A stretch of DNA of 64,000 bases from the NCBI RefSeq assembly GCF_014041935.1, contig NZ_CP059491.1, positions 3,968,001-4,032,000 of the forward strand, read 5' to 3'. Within the stretch, counting starts at the first letter, position 1. The number at the start of each line of letters is the position of its first letter. Below are positions 14,901-29,900 of the stretch, one piece after another. Origin of the DNA: Gordonia jinghuaiqii (GTDB taxonomy: Bacteria > Actinomycetota > Actinomycetes > Mycobacteriales > Mycobacteriaceae). The position numbers and the translations under genes were made by a program. The notes under the pieces are model-generated. The model worked only from the letters and a program-made list of their open reading frames with translations, did no database searches and was not told the DNA's origin.

Positions 14901-17900
14901 CGATGAGGCTGGCCGAGGATGCCGCCACCAGTTCCGGGCTCAGCGGGCGGATGCTGACGTGCACGGTCGTCTCGGTGATGCCGTACATGTTCACCAGTTC
15001 CGGCCCCGAATCGGCAGCGCCGGTGTCGGACGCGAGATCTCGGAACCACCGGTCCACGTAGGTGAAGTTGAGCTCTTCACCACCGAAGACGATGTAGCGC
15101 AACGACGTCGGCACCGGGTTGGCGCGCCGGGCCTGGGCCAGCTGATAGAACGCGGCCGGCGTCTGACTGAGCACCGTGACGCCGCGGTCGGCGACCAGGG
15201 CCAGGAAGTCGTCGGGGGAACGCGCGACCATCGGGTCGACGAGGATGAGCCGGGCGCCGTGCAGCAGCGGGCCCCACAGCTCCCAGACCGAGAAGTCGAA
15301 GGCGATGGAGTGGAACATGGTCCACACGTCGTCGGCGCCGAAGTCGAAGTGGTCGTCCGCGGCGTCGAGCAGGGTGGCGACGTCGCGGTGCGGCACCATC
15401 ACGCCCTTGGGGCGTCCCGTCGAGCCGGACGTGAAGATCACGTACGCACGGTCGTCGGGGGTGATGGGGGTCGGTTCGGCCGGGGTGATGACACGGCCGC
15501 GGGCGGCCGCGACGTCGGCGGGCGTCAGGTGGGTGTCGGCGATCTCGGTCTCCGACGGGTCACCGAGCACGCACACCGGTTTCGCGTCGTCGAGGATGCC
15601 GCGCAGGCGTTCCACCGGATTGGTGGCGTCGAGCGGCAGATACCCGGCGCCGCACTTGAGGACGGCGAGGATGCTGACCACCAGCCACGGCTCGCGCGGC
15701 AGTGCGAGACCGACGAGATCGCCGCGGCGCACGCCACGCTCGCGCAGGAGCTGGGCGAGGACATCGGAGTCGCGATCGAGTTCGGCGTACGTCAGCGAGT
15801 CGGGACCCGCGTCGAGTGCGACGCGGTCGGCGTGCAGTGCCGCGACCTCCCGGAACCAGGTGACGAGGTCGGTGTCGCGGTGCGGGGTCGCCACGAACGG
15901 TTCGACCCGCTCGTGTTCGGCCTCCAGCGCCTGCGCGTCGAGGAGCGTCAGTGCGGCGACCGGGACGTCGGGGTCGCCCACCAGCTGCGCCAGCAGAGAC
16001 ACGAAAGCCTTCTGGTACACGGCGATACGCTCGGCCGAGATCTCCGCGGGCAGATATTTGAACGACATCGAGATGTCGTCGCCCACCGGCGACGCACCGA
16101 GCGTCAGCGGGTAGTGGGTGGCGTCGGACATGAGGACGTCCTCGACCCCCATGCCGGCCTCGTCGTCGGCGGTGGCGACTGCCTGCGCCGCGTCGACGGG
16201 GTAGGACTCGTAGACGGTCAGGGTGTCGAACAGGGCGCCGAACGGGGACTCGGCGGTGATCTCGGCCAACCCGATGTGCTGATGATCGAGCACCGAGAGC
16301 TTGGTCGCGTGGAGTGCACGCACCGCATCGGCGACGCTCTTGCCCGCGTCGAGTTCGACGACCACCGGGATGGTGTTGATGAACAGGCCGACGGTGCGTT
16401 CCACACCCTCGATCACCGACGGGCGACCGGACACGGTCTCCCCGAACGAAACCGTCGTCGCGCCCGTGATGCGGGACAGCAGAACCGCGTACGCCATCTG
16501 GATGGTCTCGGCGACCGTCACCTCGTTGGCACGCGCGAAGGCGTGCAGCGCGGCGGTGAGGTCGGCGCCGAGGCGGACCGCGGACGTCCGCGGGAGCGAC
16601 TCGGCGGTGACCGGACGACCCGAACCGATCAGCGTGGGACGTTCCAGGGGCGCGAGTACCGACTGCCATGCGACCATCCCGGCCGAGGAGTCCTGCGCCT
16701 CGAGCCAGGTCAGGTAGTCGTCGAACTCCACCCGTGAGGGCACGCCGGCATCGGTGACGGTGGAGCCGGTGCGGTACACCGACACCAGGTCGGCGAGGAT
16801 CAGCGGCGCCGACCAGCCGTCGAAGATGATGTGGTGGTTGGTCACGATCAGCCGGTGCCGATCGCCGGGCAGGGTGACCAGGGCGAACCGGATGAGCGGC
16901 GGATGCGCGAGATCGAATGGGCGGGTGTTCTGTTCGGCGGCGAACTCCTCGAGGCGGGCCTGTGCGGTCGCCTCGTCCTCTCCGGACAGGTCGACGACGA
17001 GGAGTTCGGGTTCCACCGTCGGCGGCACGACCGCGACGGGGGTGCCCTCGTCGGTGCGGACGAATGCCGATCGCAGTGCCGCGTGATGAGCGAGCACCGC
17101 GGCGATCGCGTCCGACAGACGTGACGCGTCGATCCCGCCGCGCAGGTCGACGCTCGACTGCGCGATGTAGACGTCGATCCCGTCCTCGGTCGCGGCGGCG
17201 AGTTCGGACTGGAAGTGCAGACCCTTCTGCAGCACCGCGAGCGGCCACAGCTGCGCGCCGGGGTATCGGACCGCGAGCCGGTCGATCTCGGCCTGGGTCA
17301 GGTTGGTCCCGGGCACATCCGACGGCGAGAGCCCGACGTCGCCCGCGTTCCTCACGGCGCGGACCATCTCGGCGAGGGCCTCGTCGAAATATGTGGCGAT
17401 CGTGCGCATCTCGGACTCGCTCAGCGCCTGCGGGAGTCGACCCCACTGCACCTCGAGGGAGCGACCCGAGGCGGTCTGCACGGTGGAGACGTTGACGTTC
17501 AGGGAACCGGGGGCGACCATTCCGCCGGTGATCGTGCCGGGCAGTGCGTATCGCTCGGGAACGGGTGCGAAGGCGGTCAGGTCGACCGACTCCGCGGACT
17601 CCGCGCCGGCGGACTCGGCGACGTTGCCGAGGTAGTTGAACGTGATCGCCGGCAGTGCACGGTCGGCGACCGGTGAGCCCGGGATTAGGTACCGGTGCAC
17701 GCCGAAGCCGATGCCCTTGTCGGGCATCGAGTTGAGCGCCTCCTTGACCTGCTTGACCTGGGCGATCAGGGACTGCCCCGCGTCGGCACCGGCGAACTCC
17801 CCACCGACGAGCTCCCCGCCCACGAGGGGGAAGGTGACCGGGGAGATGGTGGTGAACCAGCCCACGGTGCGTGTCAGGTCGGCGCCCGGCACGGTCTGCT

Positions 17901-20900
17901 CTTCACGACCGTGTCCTTCCACCAGCACACTGACACGTTCCAGCGCCCTGTGCGTCGCCGCGGCGGGCGAGCCGGGACGCTCGGCGAACCACCGGGACAC
18001 GGCGACGCCGAGCGCGGCGAGGAGGGCGTCGTTGACGCGGGTCCGGAACGCGGTCGGGAGATCGACGAGGACCGGCTCGGAGACGGCCGGGTCGACGCGG
18101 GTCACCAGGGTCTCGAGCCGGTGCTCGCGGTCACGCCGTCGATCGAGCGGGTCGAACAGTGCGGCCGCATCGGCCGGGAGCATCCGGTCCCACAGGTCGG
18201 CCTCGGCCGCCCGTGTGGTGGCCATGTCGGCGATCGCCCTCGCCCAGCGGCGCATCGACGTGCCTTCGGCGGGGAGCGAGATCGCCTCTCCCCGTTGGTG
18301 TTGAGCGGCCGCGTTGACGAGATCGGCGATCACGGTCTGCCATGACACCGCATCGACGACGACGTGATGGATGGCCACCACGAGCCGACCCGTCGAACCA
18401 TCGGCCGGCCGGATTCCCACGCACTGCAGCATGGCCCCGGCCTCGGGATTCAACAGCCCGAGCGCGTGTGCGTGTGCCTCGGTCACCGATGAGGTGAAGT
18501 CCTCGGTGCCGGGTACGGATTCGACGATGCGGGTGCTGTAGGCCGCCGCGGCGTCGAAGGCGCCGCCGGCGATCAGCTGTGGGGCGTCGCCGGAGTCGAC
18601 GAGGGTGGCGCAGAGCAGCGGATGGGCGTCGACCACGGCCGACAGGACAGCGGCGACGTCCTCGTCGGTCACCGAGGCAGGCAACGCCACCACGAGCGAC
18701 TGGGCGAAGTCGGCGTGGTCGGCAGGGGTGTCGGAACGGTCCAGCATCCAACGGGCCACCGGCAGCAGGTCCACCGGTCCACGACCGCCGCCGGGCAGTT
18801 CCTCGAGCCGGTCCCTGCCGCCGCCTGCGGCCAGCGCCGCGAGCGCGCGAACGGTCTTGTGCTCGAAGATGTCCCGGGGCGCGACCTCGATCCCGGCGCT
18901 ACGGAGCAGCGACGACAACTGGATCGACATGATCGAATCGCCGCCGAGTGCGAAGAACGACTCGGTGACGCCGACCTCGTCGCGTCCGAGCAGGCCGGCG
19001 ACGACATCGGCGATCTGCTGTTCGGTGCTGGTCGACGGCGCGACGAAGTTCTCGCCGGAACCGAACACGGGTGCGGGAAGTGCTGCGCGGTCCAGCTTTC
19101 CGACCGGTGTCAGCGGGAAGCTGTCCAGCAGCACGATGCTCGCGGGCACCATGTGGGCGGGCAGTCGCTGCTCGAGATGGTCCCGCAACTCGGCGGTGTC
19201 CACACTGCCGGTGGTGACGGCGTATGCGGCGAGGGCCGTCGCGGTGGCGCCACCGACGCCGACGACCACCGCACTCTCGACCGCGGGATGGGCGTCGAGC
19301 GCTGCCTCGATCTCGCCGAGTTCGATGCGCTGGCCTCGCAACTGGACCTGATGGTCGCTGCGGCCGAGGTAGTCGACGACCAGCGCACCCCGGTCGTCTC
19401 GGATCCAGCGCACGACGTCGCCGGTGCGGTACATCCGCTGACCCGGCTCACCGAAGGGGTCGGCGACGAACCGGGCAGCGCTCAGCCCCGCCCGGTTCAG
19501 GTAGCCACGACTCAGGCAGACACCCGCCACGTACAGCTCGCCGGCCACACCGATCGGTGCGGGCCGTAGACGATCGTCGAGCACGAGCAGCTCCACGCCC
19601 GCCAGCGGGGCCCCCAGGACGACGGGCCTGCCGACGGCGAGCGGCGCACTGATGGTGACCACCATGCTCGTCTCGGTGGGTCCGTAGCCGTTGCGGAAGT
19701 TCTTTCCGGTGCGCGACCACTGGTCCTTGAGTGCCACCGGCACGGCCTCGCCGCCGATCATCAGCTCGGTCAACGCCGGGACCTCGGTGGGGTCGATGGA
19801 GCCGAGCACCGTCGGGGTGAGGAAGCAATGGGTCACCCGATGTTCGCGGAGCAGCGACTCCAGTTCGTCGCCGCCGACAACGCCTGCCGCCGTGTAGACG
19901 ATCGTCGCGCCCGGCACCGCCGCGAGCAGGTATTCCAGGACCGAGGCGTCGAAGCTCGGCGAGGCGAAACCCAACACCCGGGACTCGGTGTCGGCCCCCG
20001 TCGACCGGGTCTCCTCGACACCGAAGTTGTACAGACCCGAATGCGTGACGGCCACGCCCTTGGGCAGGCCGGTCGAACCGGACGTGTAGATGATGTAGGC
20101 GATGTTCTCCGGACGCACCGGGCGAACCAGTTCGGTCGGCGCGATCGCCGAGTCATCTGCTGCGGCAACGTGTTCGGCAACCACGGGCGAGTCGATCGCC
20201 AGCCACTCGACGTCGTCGCCGGGCATCGGGGTGAACGTCGTCAGCGTCAGCCCGAGACGCGCCTGCGAGTCGACCACCATGTGGGTCACGCGATCGACCG
20301 GATAGTTCGGGTCGACCGGGACATAGGCGGCGCCGCTCTTGGCGACAGCCCATACCGCGACGAGGAACTCCACCGAGCGCCCCAGCGCGATGGCGACCAC
20401 GTCTTCGGCGCCCACCCCCTTCTCGATCAGGGTGCGCGCAAGGCGATTCGACGCGACGTCGAGCTCTCGGTAGGTCGCCGAGTCGGTGCCCGCGATGACC
20501 GCGGTCTTGTCCGGCCAGGTGGCGGCGGCGCGGCCGAAGATCTCGGCCAGCGGGATCGCGTCATGCGCGGCGGGACCTGAGACCGGTGCCAACACCTTCG
20601 ACTCGATCGGGTCGAGGATCGGGATGTCTCCGACCGGCACGGCGGTGTCGGTACCGAACGCGGACAACACCCGGACGAAGCGGTCGGCCAGTGCCTCCAC
20701 GGTGGTGGCGTCGAAGATGTCGGTGGCATAGACGATCTGGCCGGACATGGTGCCGTCCGGGGTGATCGTCAGGCTCACCGTCAGATCGACCCGGGCGAAG
20801 TGTTCGGCGGGCTCGAGGACCGAGATCCGCACGTCGCCGACATCGAGACCACCGGGCAGTGCCGCGTCGTCGACGGTCAGATACACCTGGGTCAACGGCG

Positions 20901-23900
20901 CGAATGCCGACGATCGCACCGGCGCGAGGACCTCGACGAGTTCCTCGAAGGGGATGTCGGCGTTGGCCAGCGCGTCGGCGTCGACCGAGCGCGCGTCGGC
21001 GACGAGCGCTTCGATCGTGGTGTCGGCGGGCACCTCGGTGCGCAGCACCAGCGTGTTGACGAACATGCCGACGAGATCCTCGATCTCGGCATGCGTACGT
21101 CCGGCCACCGGGGTGCCGATGCTGATGTCGGACATACCCGACATCCGCGCCAGCAGAGCGGCCAGCGCGGCGTGGATCGTCATGAACATCGTCGCGCCCG
21201 CACCCGACGCGGTGTGTCGCAGTCCGTCGACGATCGCGCGGTCGACGGTGAAGACGACGCGGTCGCCGCGGTTGGACATGACCGGCGGGCGTGGACGATC
21301 GGTGGGCAGCGTCAGGACGTCGGGCAATCCGCGGAGCCGGGTGCGCCAGTGATCCTGTTGCGCAGCGAGAATCGAATCCGGGTCGTCGGCGTCACCGAGC
21401 CACTTGCGTTGCCACACCGCGTAGTCGGCGTACTGTGCGCGCAGCGGGGCGAAGTCGGGGGTCGTGCCGGCCGCGCGGGCGCGATAGGCGGTCACGATGT
21501 CGGTCAGCAGCGGGCGCATGGATTCGCCGTCGCCGGCGATGTGATGGAGCACGAGCAGGACCGTGTAGGAGTCGCCCGTACGCCCGATACCCACTCGGAT
21601 CGGCAGGTCGGTGGTGACGTCGAAGCCGCGGACCGCGAGTTCGTCGAGCTGCGAACGGTTCTCGGCGTCGAGCCATTCGAGGCGGGCATCCGCGACATCG
21701 GGCGCGAGGATCAGTTGGTGCGCGGTCTGCCCCTGCCGGGGGTAGACGGTGCGCAGGATCTCGTGGCGGGCCACCACGTCGCCGACGGCGGCCCGGAAGG
21801 CCGCGGTGTCGAAGGCGGCCTCACCGGACTGCGGTTCCACCGTCATCCACAGCGGCAGGTTGTAGACCGGTGAGGTCGGGTCGAGCTGGTTGACGATCCA
21901 CATCCGGCGCTGCGCGAGCGACAGCGGCACCTCGTCGGGGCGCGACACCTCGGCGATGCTCCACGCCACGGGCCGCAGATCCGACCCGGCGGATTCCGAT
22001 CCGTCGAGCCGGGCGGCGAGTTCCCGGACCGTCGGCACCTCGAACACCCAGCTGACACCGAGCGATGTACCGAAGCGGTCGGCCAGCCGGGCAGCCACCC
22101 GCATGGCGGCGAGGGAGTTGCCGCCCAGCTCGAAGAAGTTCTGTCCCAACGACACCCGCTCGAGGTCGAGGACCTCCGCGATGACCTCGGCCACCGCGGC
22201 CTCGGTGTCGGTGCGCGGTTCGAGGTCGTCGTCGGCGACCACCGCCGGCTCGGGCAGCGCACGGCGGTCGAGTTTGCCCGCCGAGGTCATCGGCAGCTCG
22301 TCGAGGACCACCCACGCGGTGGGTCGCATGTACTCGGGCAACACCTCGGCGATCGACGCCGCGACCACATCCGGTTCGACCTCGCCCGTCAGGTAGCCGA
22401 CGAGGTTCTCGTTGCCGGCGCGGCCGACCACGTCGGCGGCGGCCCCGCGGACACCGGGCACGGCGGCCAGCGCCGCCTCGACCTCGCCCAGTTCGATCCG
22501 CTGTCCGCGAAGTTTGATCTGGAAGTCGTTGCGCCCCAGATAGACCAGTTGACCGTCCGCGGTCCAGCGCACACGGTCGCCGGTCCGGTAGAGCCGGGCG
22601 CCGGGCAGCCCGGAGGGATCGGCGACAAAACGTTCGGAGGTCAGCGTGGGCCGGGCGGCATACCCGCGCGCGACCTGCGGTCCCCCGACGTACAGCTCGC
22701 CGGCCACCCCGACCGGCACCGGATGCAGCCGCTCGTCGAGCACGACGACCGTGGTGTTCTGCCCGGGTGTGCCGATGGGCACGATCGCGTCACCGGCCGC
22801 CACCTCGCGGCTCGTGACGTCCACGGTCGTCTCGGTGGGGCCGTACTGGTTGAACAGTCGCGCACCGGGGATGGCGCGCAACGCCTTCTGCGCGAGTGCG
22901 GGACTCAGCGCCTCGCCGCCGGTGAACACCCGGCGCACATGTCCCAGCCGCGCGAGTTCACCGGGGTGGACGAGGTCGAGGAACACGGCCAGCATCGACG
23001 GCACGAAGTGCACGACGGTGACGCCGTGGTCGGCGATCGTCCGGGCGAGATAGGCCGGATCGCCCTGCCCGCCGGGGCGTGCGACCACCAGTCGCGCCCC
23101 GGTGACCGCAGGCCAGAAGAGCTCGCGCACAGAGGCGTCGAAGGTGTGCGGGGTCTTGAACAGCAGGACGTCGTCGGACCCGACATCGAACGCGGCACGG
23201 TCGGCGCTCAGGCGATTGCGCAGCGCGCCGTGCGGGACGGTCACACCCTTGGGCCGGCCGGTCGATCCCGAGGTGAACATCGTGTACGCCGCCGATGCCG
23301 GGTGCAGGGCGCCGCGGCGTTCCTCGTCGCGGATCGGGCCGTCGGCGAGGGACTCGTCGCCGCTCTCGTCCACCCGGATCGTCGTGGTGATGCCCGGGAT
23401 CGAATCCGGTGCCCCCACGGTCTCGGCGTCGACGATCGCGATCGTCGCGCCCGCGGTGTCAACCATGTGCCGCACCCGGTCCGCAGGGGCGTCCGGATCG
23501 ATCGGGATGTACTGCCCACCCGCGGCGAGCACGGCGTGCAGGGCGACGACGAGGTCGGTCGAGCGCTGCATCCAGACCGCGACCGGCACCTCGGGGCCGA
23601 CGCCGGCCGCGATCAGCCGGCGACCGAGTGACCAGACGCGAGAACCCAGCTCGGCGAAGGTGAGCCGGGCGTCTCCGGAGACGAGCGCAATCGCCTCCGG
23701 TGTCCGCGACACCTGGGCCGCGAACTGATCGGGGACGAGTGCCTCGTCCACCGCACCGACCGGTCCGCGCGAGGCGCTCTCGAGCACCTCGGTGCTGCCG
23801 GCCGTCAGCGGGTGGTCGGCCACCGGGGTATCCGGGTGAGTCAGCAGGCCATCGAGCAGACGCACGAGCATCGAGGCCATCCGGGCGACCGTCTCGGCCT

Positions 23901-26900
23901 CGAAAAGGTCAGTGGCGTAGGTGATCCGAGCACCCCAGGCGCCCTGCGCCGGGGTGAAGCCGAACGTCAGGTCGACCTTGGCGGAGGTGTCCCCGGGACC
24001 GATCGGGCGGATGGTCAGATCATCGACGGTCAGGTCGGGCAGCTCGATGTCGTCGAGCGACAGCATGATCTGCGCGAGCGGCGCATACGCCTGCGAACGA
24101 ACCGGGTTGAGCTCGTCGACCAAGGACTCGAACGGCACGTCCACATGGGAGAACGCGGCGACATCGGTGCCGCGGACCTCGGCCAGGACCTCCCGGAAGC
24201 TACGCGCACCGGCGATCTCGGTGCGCAGGACCAGGGTGTTGACGAACATGCCGACGAGCGGGTCGAGCACGGGTTGCCCGCGCCCGGCCACTGTGGTGCC
24301 GACGACCACGTCACCGACCGCGGTGACCCGCGACAGCAGGGTCGCCAGTGCCGCGTGCACGACCATGAAGGGGGTGGCGCCGCTGCGGCGCGCCTCGTCG
24401 ACGATCCGGCCGGTCAGGTCTGCCGGGATCTCGTAGGTGTGCTCGGCGCCGCGCAGGCTCGCGATCTGCGGGCGCGGCCGGTCGGTCGGGACCGTCGACA
24501 CCTCCGGCAGATTCGCCAGCTTCTCGCGCCAGTAGGCCAGCTGTTCGCCCAGGACCGAGTCCGGGTCACCCGCGTCGCCGAGGACCTCGCGTTGCCAGAC
24601 CGCGACATCGGCGTACTGCACCTCCAGCGGTGCCGGCGGCTCGGCCGCCGCCTCACTGCGCCGGCGCGCATAGGCGGCCAGCAGGTCCCGAGCGAACGGG
24701 GTCATCGACTCCCGGTCGGCGATCATGTGGTGGAACACCACGAGCAGCACGGACCGATCGGGCGCCGAGTACAACCGGACGCGCAGCGAGATCTCCTGGG
24801 CCACGTCGAAACCGGCGCCGGCCGCGGCCTCCAGTGCCGCCTCGTCGGGCGCGACCTCGAAGTCGATCACCTGTGCGGCGTGGGTCGCCGGGGCGATGAG
24901 CTGATAGGGCGATCCGTCGGTGTCGACCGGGAAGCGGGTCCTCAACACCTCGTGGCGCATCACCACATCGGTCAGCGCGCCGCGTAGCGCCTCGTAATCC
25001 AGCTCGCCCGAGATCTCCAGGGCGAGCGGGATGTTGTACGCACCCGACGACGGGTCGAGCTGGTTGATGTACCAGATCCGTTGCTGGGCGAGGCTCAGCG
25101 GCGGGCGGCCGGAGCGCCGCCCCGCGGTGATCGCAGGCAGACGCCGGGTACCCGAGCGCAGCGCGGTGGCCAGCGCACGCACGGTGGGTGCGTCGAAGAC
25201 GGTGCGCACGGTGACATCGGCGTCGGTCGCCTCGCCCACCCGGGCGGCGAGCCGGGTGGCCGACAGCGAGTTGCCGCCGAGCTCGAAGAAGGAGTCGACG
25301 ACGCTGATGGCGGCGGCGTCGATCCCGAGGACATCGGCGAACACCGCCGCGATCGTCGTCTCGGTGTCGTCGGCGGCCGGAACGAAGACGCTGGAGGTCC
25401 GGAACTCGGGCGCGGGCAACGCCTTTCGGTCGACCTTGCCGACCGGGTTGAGCGGGATCTCATCGAGCACGACGAGCGATTCGGGCACCATGTACGACGG
25501 CAGCCGCTCGCCGATCGCGGCGAGCACGCGGTCCACGTCGATCACGTGTCCGGGTGCGGGGGTGACGTAGCCGCACAGTCTGGCGCCGGCCGGCGTCTCG
25601 ACGCCGACGGCCACCGCGGAGGCGATCTCGTCGAGGTCGCGCAGCGCGGCCTCGACGTCGCCGAGTTCGATACGCAGACCGCGGATCTTGACCTGGAAGT
25701 CGGCACGTCCGACGTACTCGAGCTCCATTCCCGGGGTCCAGCGCACGAGGTCGCCGGTGCGGTACATGCGTTGCCCGGCAACGCCGTACGGATCGGCGAC
25801 GAACCGCTCCGCGGTGCGGGCGGGCTGGCGTGCGTAGCCGCGGGCGAGTGGCGGTCCCGCGAGATAGAGCTCTCCCACGACACCGATCGGCACCGGTCGC
25901 AGCGCATCGTCGAGCACCAGCGCGGTGATGCCCTCGACCGGCGAGCCGATGTGTACCGGCTCCCCGGTACGCAGCGCATCGGTCGACGTGGCGATGATGG
26001 TCGCCTCCGACGGACCGTACAGGTTGTACATCCGACGGCCCGAGGGATCGTCGGGATCGCCTGCGCGGCGGTCGATCTCGGCGGTGGGCAGCGCCTCGCC
26101 CGCGGTCATCAGCACGGGCAGCGCGTCGGCGGGCAACTCGGGGACGGTGGCCAGCACGCTCGGCACGATCACCGCATGGGTGACCCGCTCGTCGACGATG
26201 AGCGCGCCCAGCTCGGGACCGCCGTACACCTCGGGCGGCGAGAGGACGAGAGTGGCCGAGTTGCCGTAGGCGAGCAGGAATTCGAACACCGAGGCATCGA
26301 AGCTCGGCGAGCTGACCGCCAGCATGCGCGAGGACGGGTTCAGGCCGTACCGCCGGGCGGCGAGGGTGGCGACGTTGGCCAGCGCGCGGTGGGTCACCAC
26401 GACGCCCTTGGGACGGCCGGTCGATCCCGAGGTGAAGATCAGGTAGGCGGCGGTGTCGCCGGCGGTGTCGCCGGCGGTGTGGATCTCGGGTGTTGGCGGG
26501 ACCGCGGTGCCTGAGTCGACCAGCAGCTCATCGAGATCGTCGGGCAACGAGACCCATTGCGGACCCGCGGGCATCGTGTCGGCGTGCACCTCGCCCACCA
26601 CACCGATCCGTGCGGCCGAGTCCTCGACGATGGCCGCGATGCGATCCGCCGGATAGGCGGGATCCACGGGGCAGTACACCGCACCCGATTTCGCGATGGC
26701 CCACAGCACGATCTGGCCGACGAGCCCGCGGGGAAAGGCACTGACGACGACACGCTCGGGGCCCGCGCCGAGCGCGATCAGGCGCTGCGCCAGCACACCG
26801 GCGGCATCGTCGAGCTGGCCGTAGGTGAGTTCGCGCCCGCCACTGACCGCGGCGATCGCCGCACGGTCGCCTGCGGCTGCGGTGAACATCTCCCCCAGCG

Positions 26901-29900
26901 TCACCGACGGCGCCGCGAGGCCGCCGCTGGAGACCATGGCGTCGCTGTGCGCGGCCTCCATGATCTCGAAGTCGCGGACCGCCAGATCGGCGTCGTCGAG
27001 GGCCTGGCGGGCGACGTGCTCGAAGTAGTCGACGAACCGCGCGATGGTCTCCGGTTCGAAGAGGTCGGCGGCGAAGTCGATCGTGCCCGACAGGTAGTAG
27101 CCGTCACCCTGCTGCTCGTTGGCGAAGCTCTGCACATAGGTGATGTTCAGGTCGTAATCGGTGAGCGCACGTTCCTGCTCGACGAACTCCGCTGCCACAC
27201 CGGGCAATTCGAAGGTGTGCTCGAGGTGGTCCTGCAGGGCGAGCGCGACCTGGAACAGCGGGGCGTGTGAGCTGGTCCGCGGCACCTGCAGGGCGTCGAC
27301 GACCATCTCGAACGGCACGTCGGCATTGGACATGGCGGCGAGATCGCGGTCCTTCACGACGTCGGTCAGCTCGGAGAAGCTCGCGCGCGGATCGAATTCG
27401 GTGCGCAGCACGAGCGTGTTGACGAACATGCCGACGAGATCGTCGAGGGCACGTTCGCCTCGCCCGGCGAACGGCGTGCCGACGCTGATGTCGGTGCTGC
27501 CGCTGACCCGGTGGAGCACCACGAGCCACAGCGAGTGCAGCAGCATGAACACCGAGATGTTCTGTTGGCGTGCGAGATCGTCGAGCTGCTCGGCGAGGCC
27601 GGAGCCGATGGTGAAGGCGTAACGCCGCGAGATCTTGCTCTGCACCCGCGGACGCACGTGGTCCAGGGGGAGGTCGAGCAGTTCCGGCGCGCCGCGCAGG
27701 GCGTCGCGCCAGTACGACAGCTGTTGTCCGGCAATCGATTCGGGGGAACCGGGATCGCCGAGAACGTTGCGCTGCCACAGGGTGTAGTCGGCGTACTGGA
27801 CGCTGAGCTTGCCCAGGTCCGGCTCGCTGCCGTCCTGCCGCGCGCGGTAGGAGACCATGACGTCGCGGGCCAGCGGGGCCACCGAGGCGCCGTCGGCGAT
27901 CACGTGGTGGACGACGAACACCAGTGCGTAGTCCGTGTCGGAGAAGCTCAGCAGACGGATACGCAGCGGCGGAGCGGAATGCAGGTCGAACGGGGCGTGG
28001 ACGAGCTCACCGATCAGGGACTCGGCATCGCCCGCCGCGACCGCCACCGGTGGATTGACCACGACGTCACCGAGCGCGTCGTCGAGGTCGCACACGACCT
28101 GGTGCGGCACGCCGTCCGTCGCGGGGAAACGAGTCCGAAGTGCCTCGTGGCGGCGCAGGACGTCTCGCACCGCAGCGTCGAGTCGCTCGGCGTCGAGGTG
28201 GCCGGCGAACCGCAGGACGAGCGGGATGTTGTAGACGCCGCTCTCCGGTTCGAGTTCGGCGAGGAACCAGAGGCGTTGCTGCGCATAGGACAACGGGATG
28301 CGGTCGGGCCGTTCGACGACCACGAGCTCGGGCCGTTCGACGTGGACCCGGTCGGCCACCCGGGCGGCGAGTTCGCGGATCGTCGGACACTCGAAGACGT
28401 CTCGGACGCCGACCGCGACCTCGAGGACCTCGCTCGCACGCCCGGCGAACTGCGCCGCGACGAGTGAGTTGCCGCCGCGGTCGAAGATGGATTCGGTGGC
28501 ACCGAGCCGGTCGACGCCGAGGAGTTCGGCACCGATGTCGGCGAGCCGGTTCTCCAATTCTCCTTCGGGCGCGACGAATTCGGCTTCACCGGTCATCACC
28601 GGGGTGGGCAGTGCGGCCCGATCCAGTTTGCCGTTGACGTTCAGCGGCAGCTGGTCGAGTACGACGACGACGTCGGGGACCATGTAGTCGGGCACCGCGG
28701 TCGCAACCGCGGCGCGGATGGCCGCGGTGTCGAGGTCGGCGCCGGTCACATAGCCGACCATGTGGTCGATGTGGTTCTCGCGCTTCTTGATCGCGGCCGC
28801 CGCGGCGTTCACCCCGGGTGCGGCGAGCAACGCCGCCTCGACCTCGCCGAGTTCGATGCGGAAGCCGCGCAGTTTCACCTGCGCGTCGCTGCGCCCGATG
28901 AACTCGATGCTGCCGGCGCGTGGTATCGCCACGTCGCCCGTGCGGTACATCCGACCGCCGTCGGAGTCGTACGGGTCGGCGATGAAGCGGGCGACGTTCA
29001 GCTCGAACCGGCCGGCGTACCCGCGCGCGACCTGCGGTCCCGCGATGTACAGCTCGCCGGGGACGCCGTCGGGCACCGGCATCAGCCGGCGATCGAGGAT
29101 GTAGGTGCGGGTACCCGGTATCGGTCCGCCGACATCGGATGCGGCCGTGGAGGCGACGAAGTCCACCGTCAGTTCGCGCCGGGTCATGTAGACCGTCGCC
29201 TCGGTGGGACCGTACATGTTGTTGAGCTGGGGGCCGTCGTTGCCGTCGGCGGCCTGCCGGTCGAGTTGCCAGCGCCGTACCTGTTCGAAGTCGAGTGCCT
29301 CGCCGACGAAGATCATCGATCGCACCGACGGGGAGAGCCGGGCACCGGTCGGTGGCCGGACGGCGGCGGCGAGCTGGTAGAAGGCCGACGGTGTCAGGTT
29401 GACGATCGTGACCTGTTCGCGTTCGAGGACGGCGGCGAAGTCGATCGGCGACCGGGTGGTGAGGTAGTCCAGGACCACCAGGCGGCCACCCCAGGCCAGT
29501 GCCACCCAGATCTCGCCGACCGAGACATCGAAGGCGTAGGACTGGAACATGGTCCAGACGTCGTCTTCGGTGTAGTCGTACATCTCGTCCATCGCGGCCA
29601 GCAACGAGATGACGTTGTCATGCGTGACGACAACGCCTTTCGGCTTCCCGGTGGAACCGGAGGTGTACATGACGTAGGCGGGGTGCGACGGGTCGACGCG
29701 TTGCGGGAGCCGCCCGCGCGCCTCCGCCGCGGTGAGTTCGGCGGAGATCTCGCCGACGGTGTGCATCTCGACGTCGAAGTGTCCGCGCCACTGTGCGGCG
29801 GTGTCCGGGTCGGTGATGATCACGACCGGGTCGGCGTCGGTGACGATGGAGTGGAGACGGTCGACCGGGTGTGAACGATCCAGCGGCAGGTACGCCGCAC

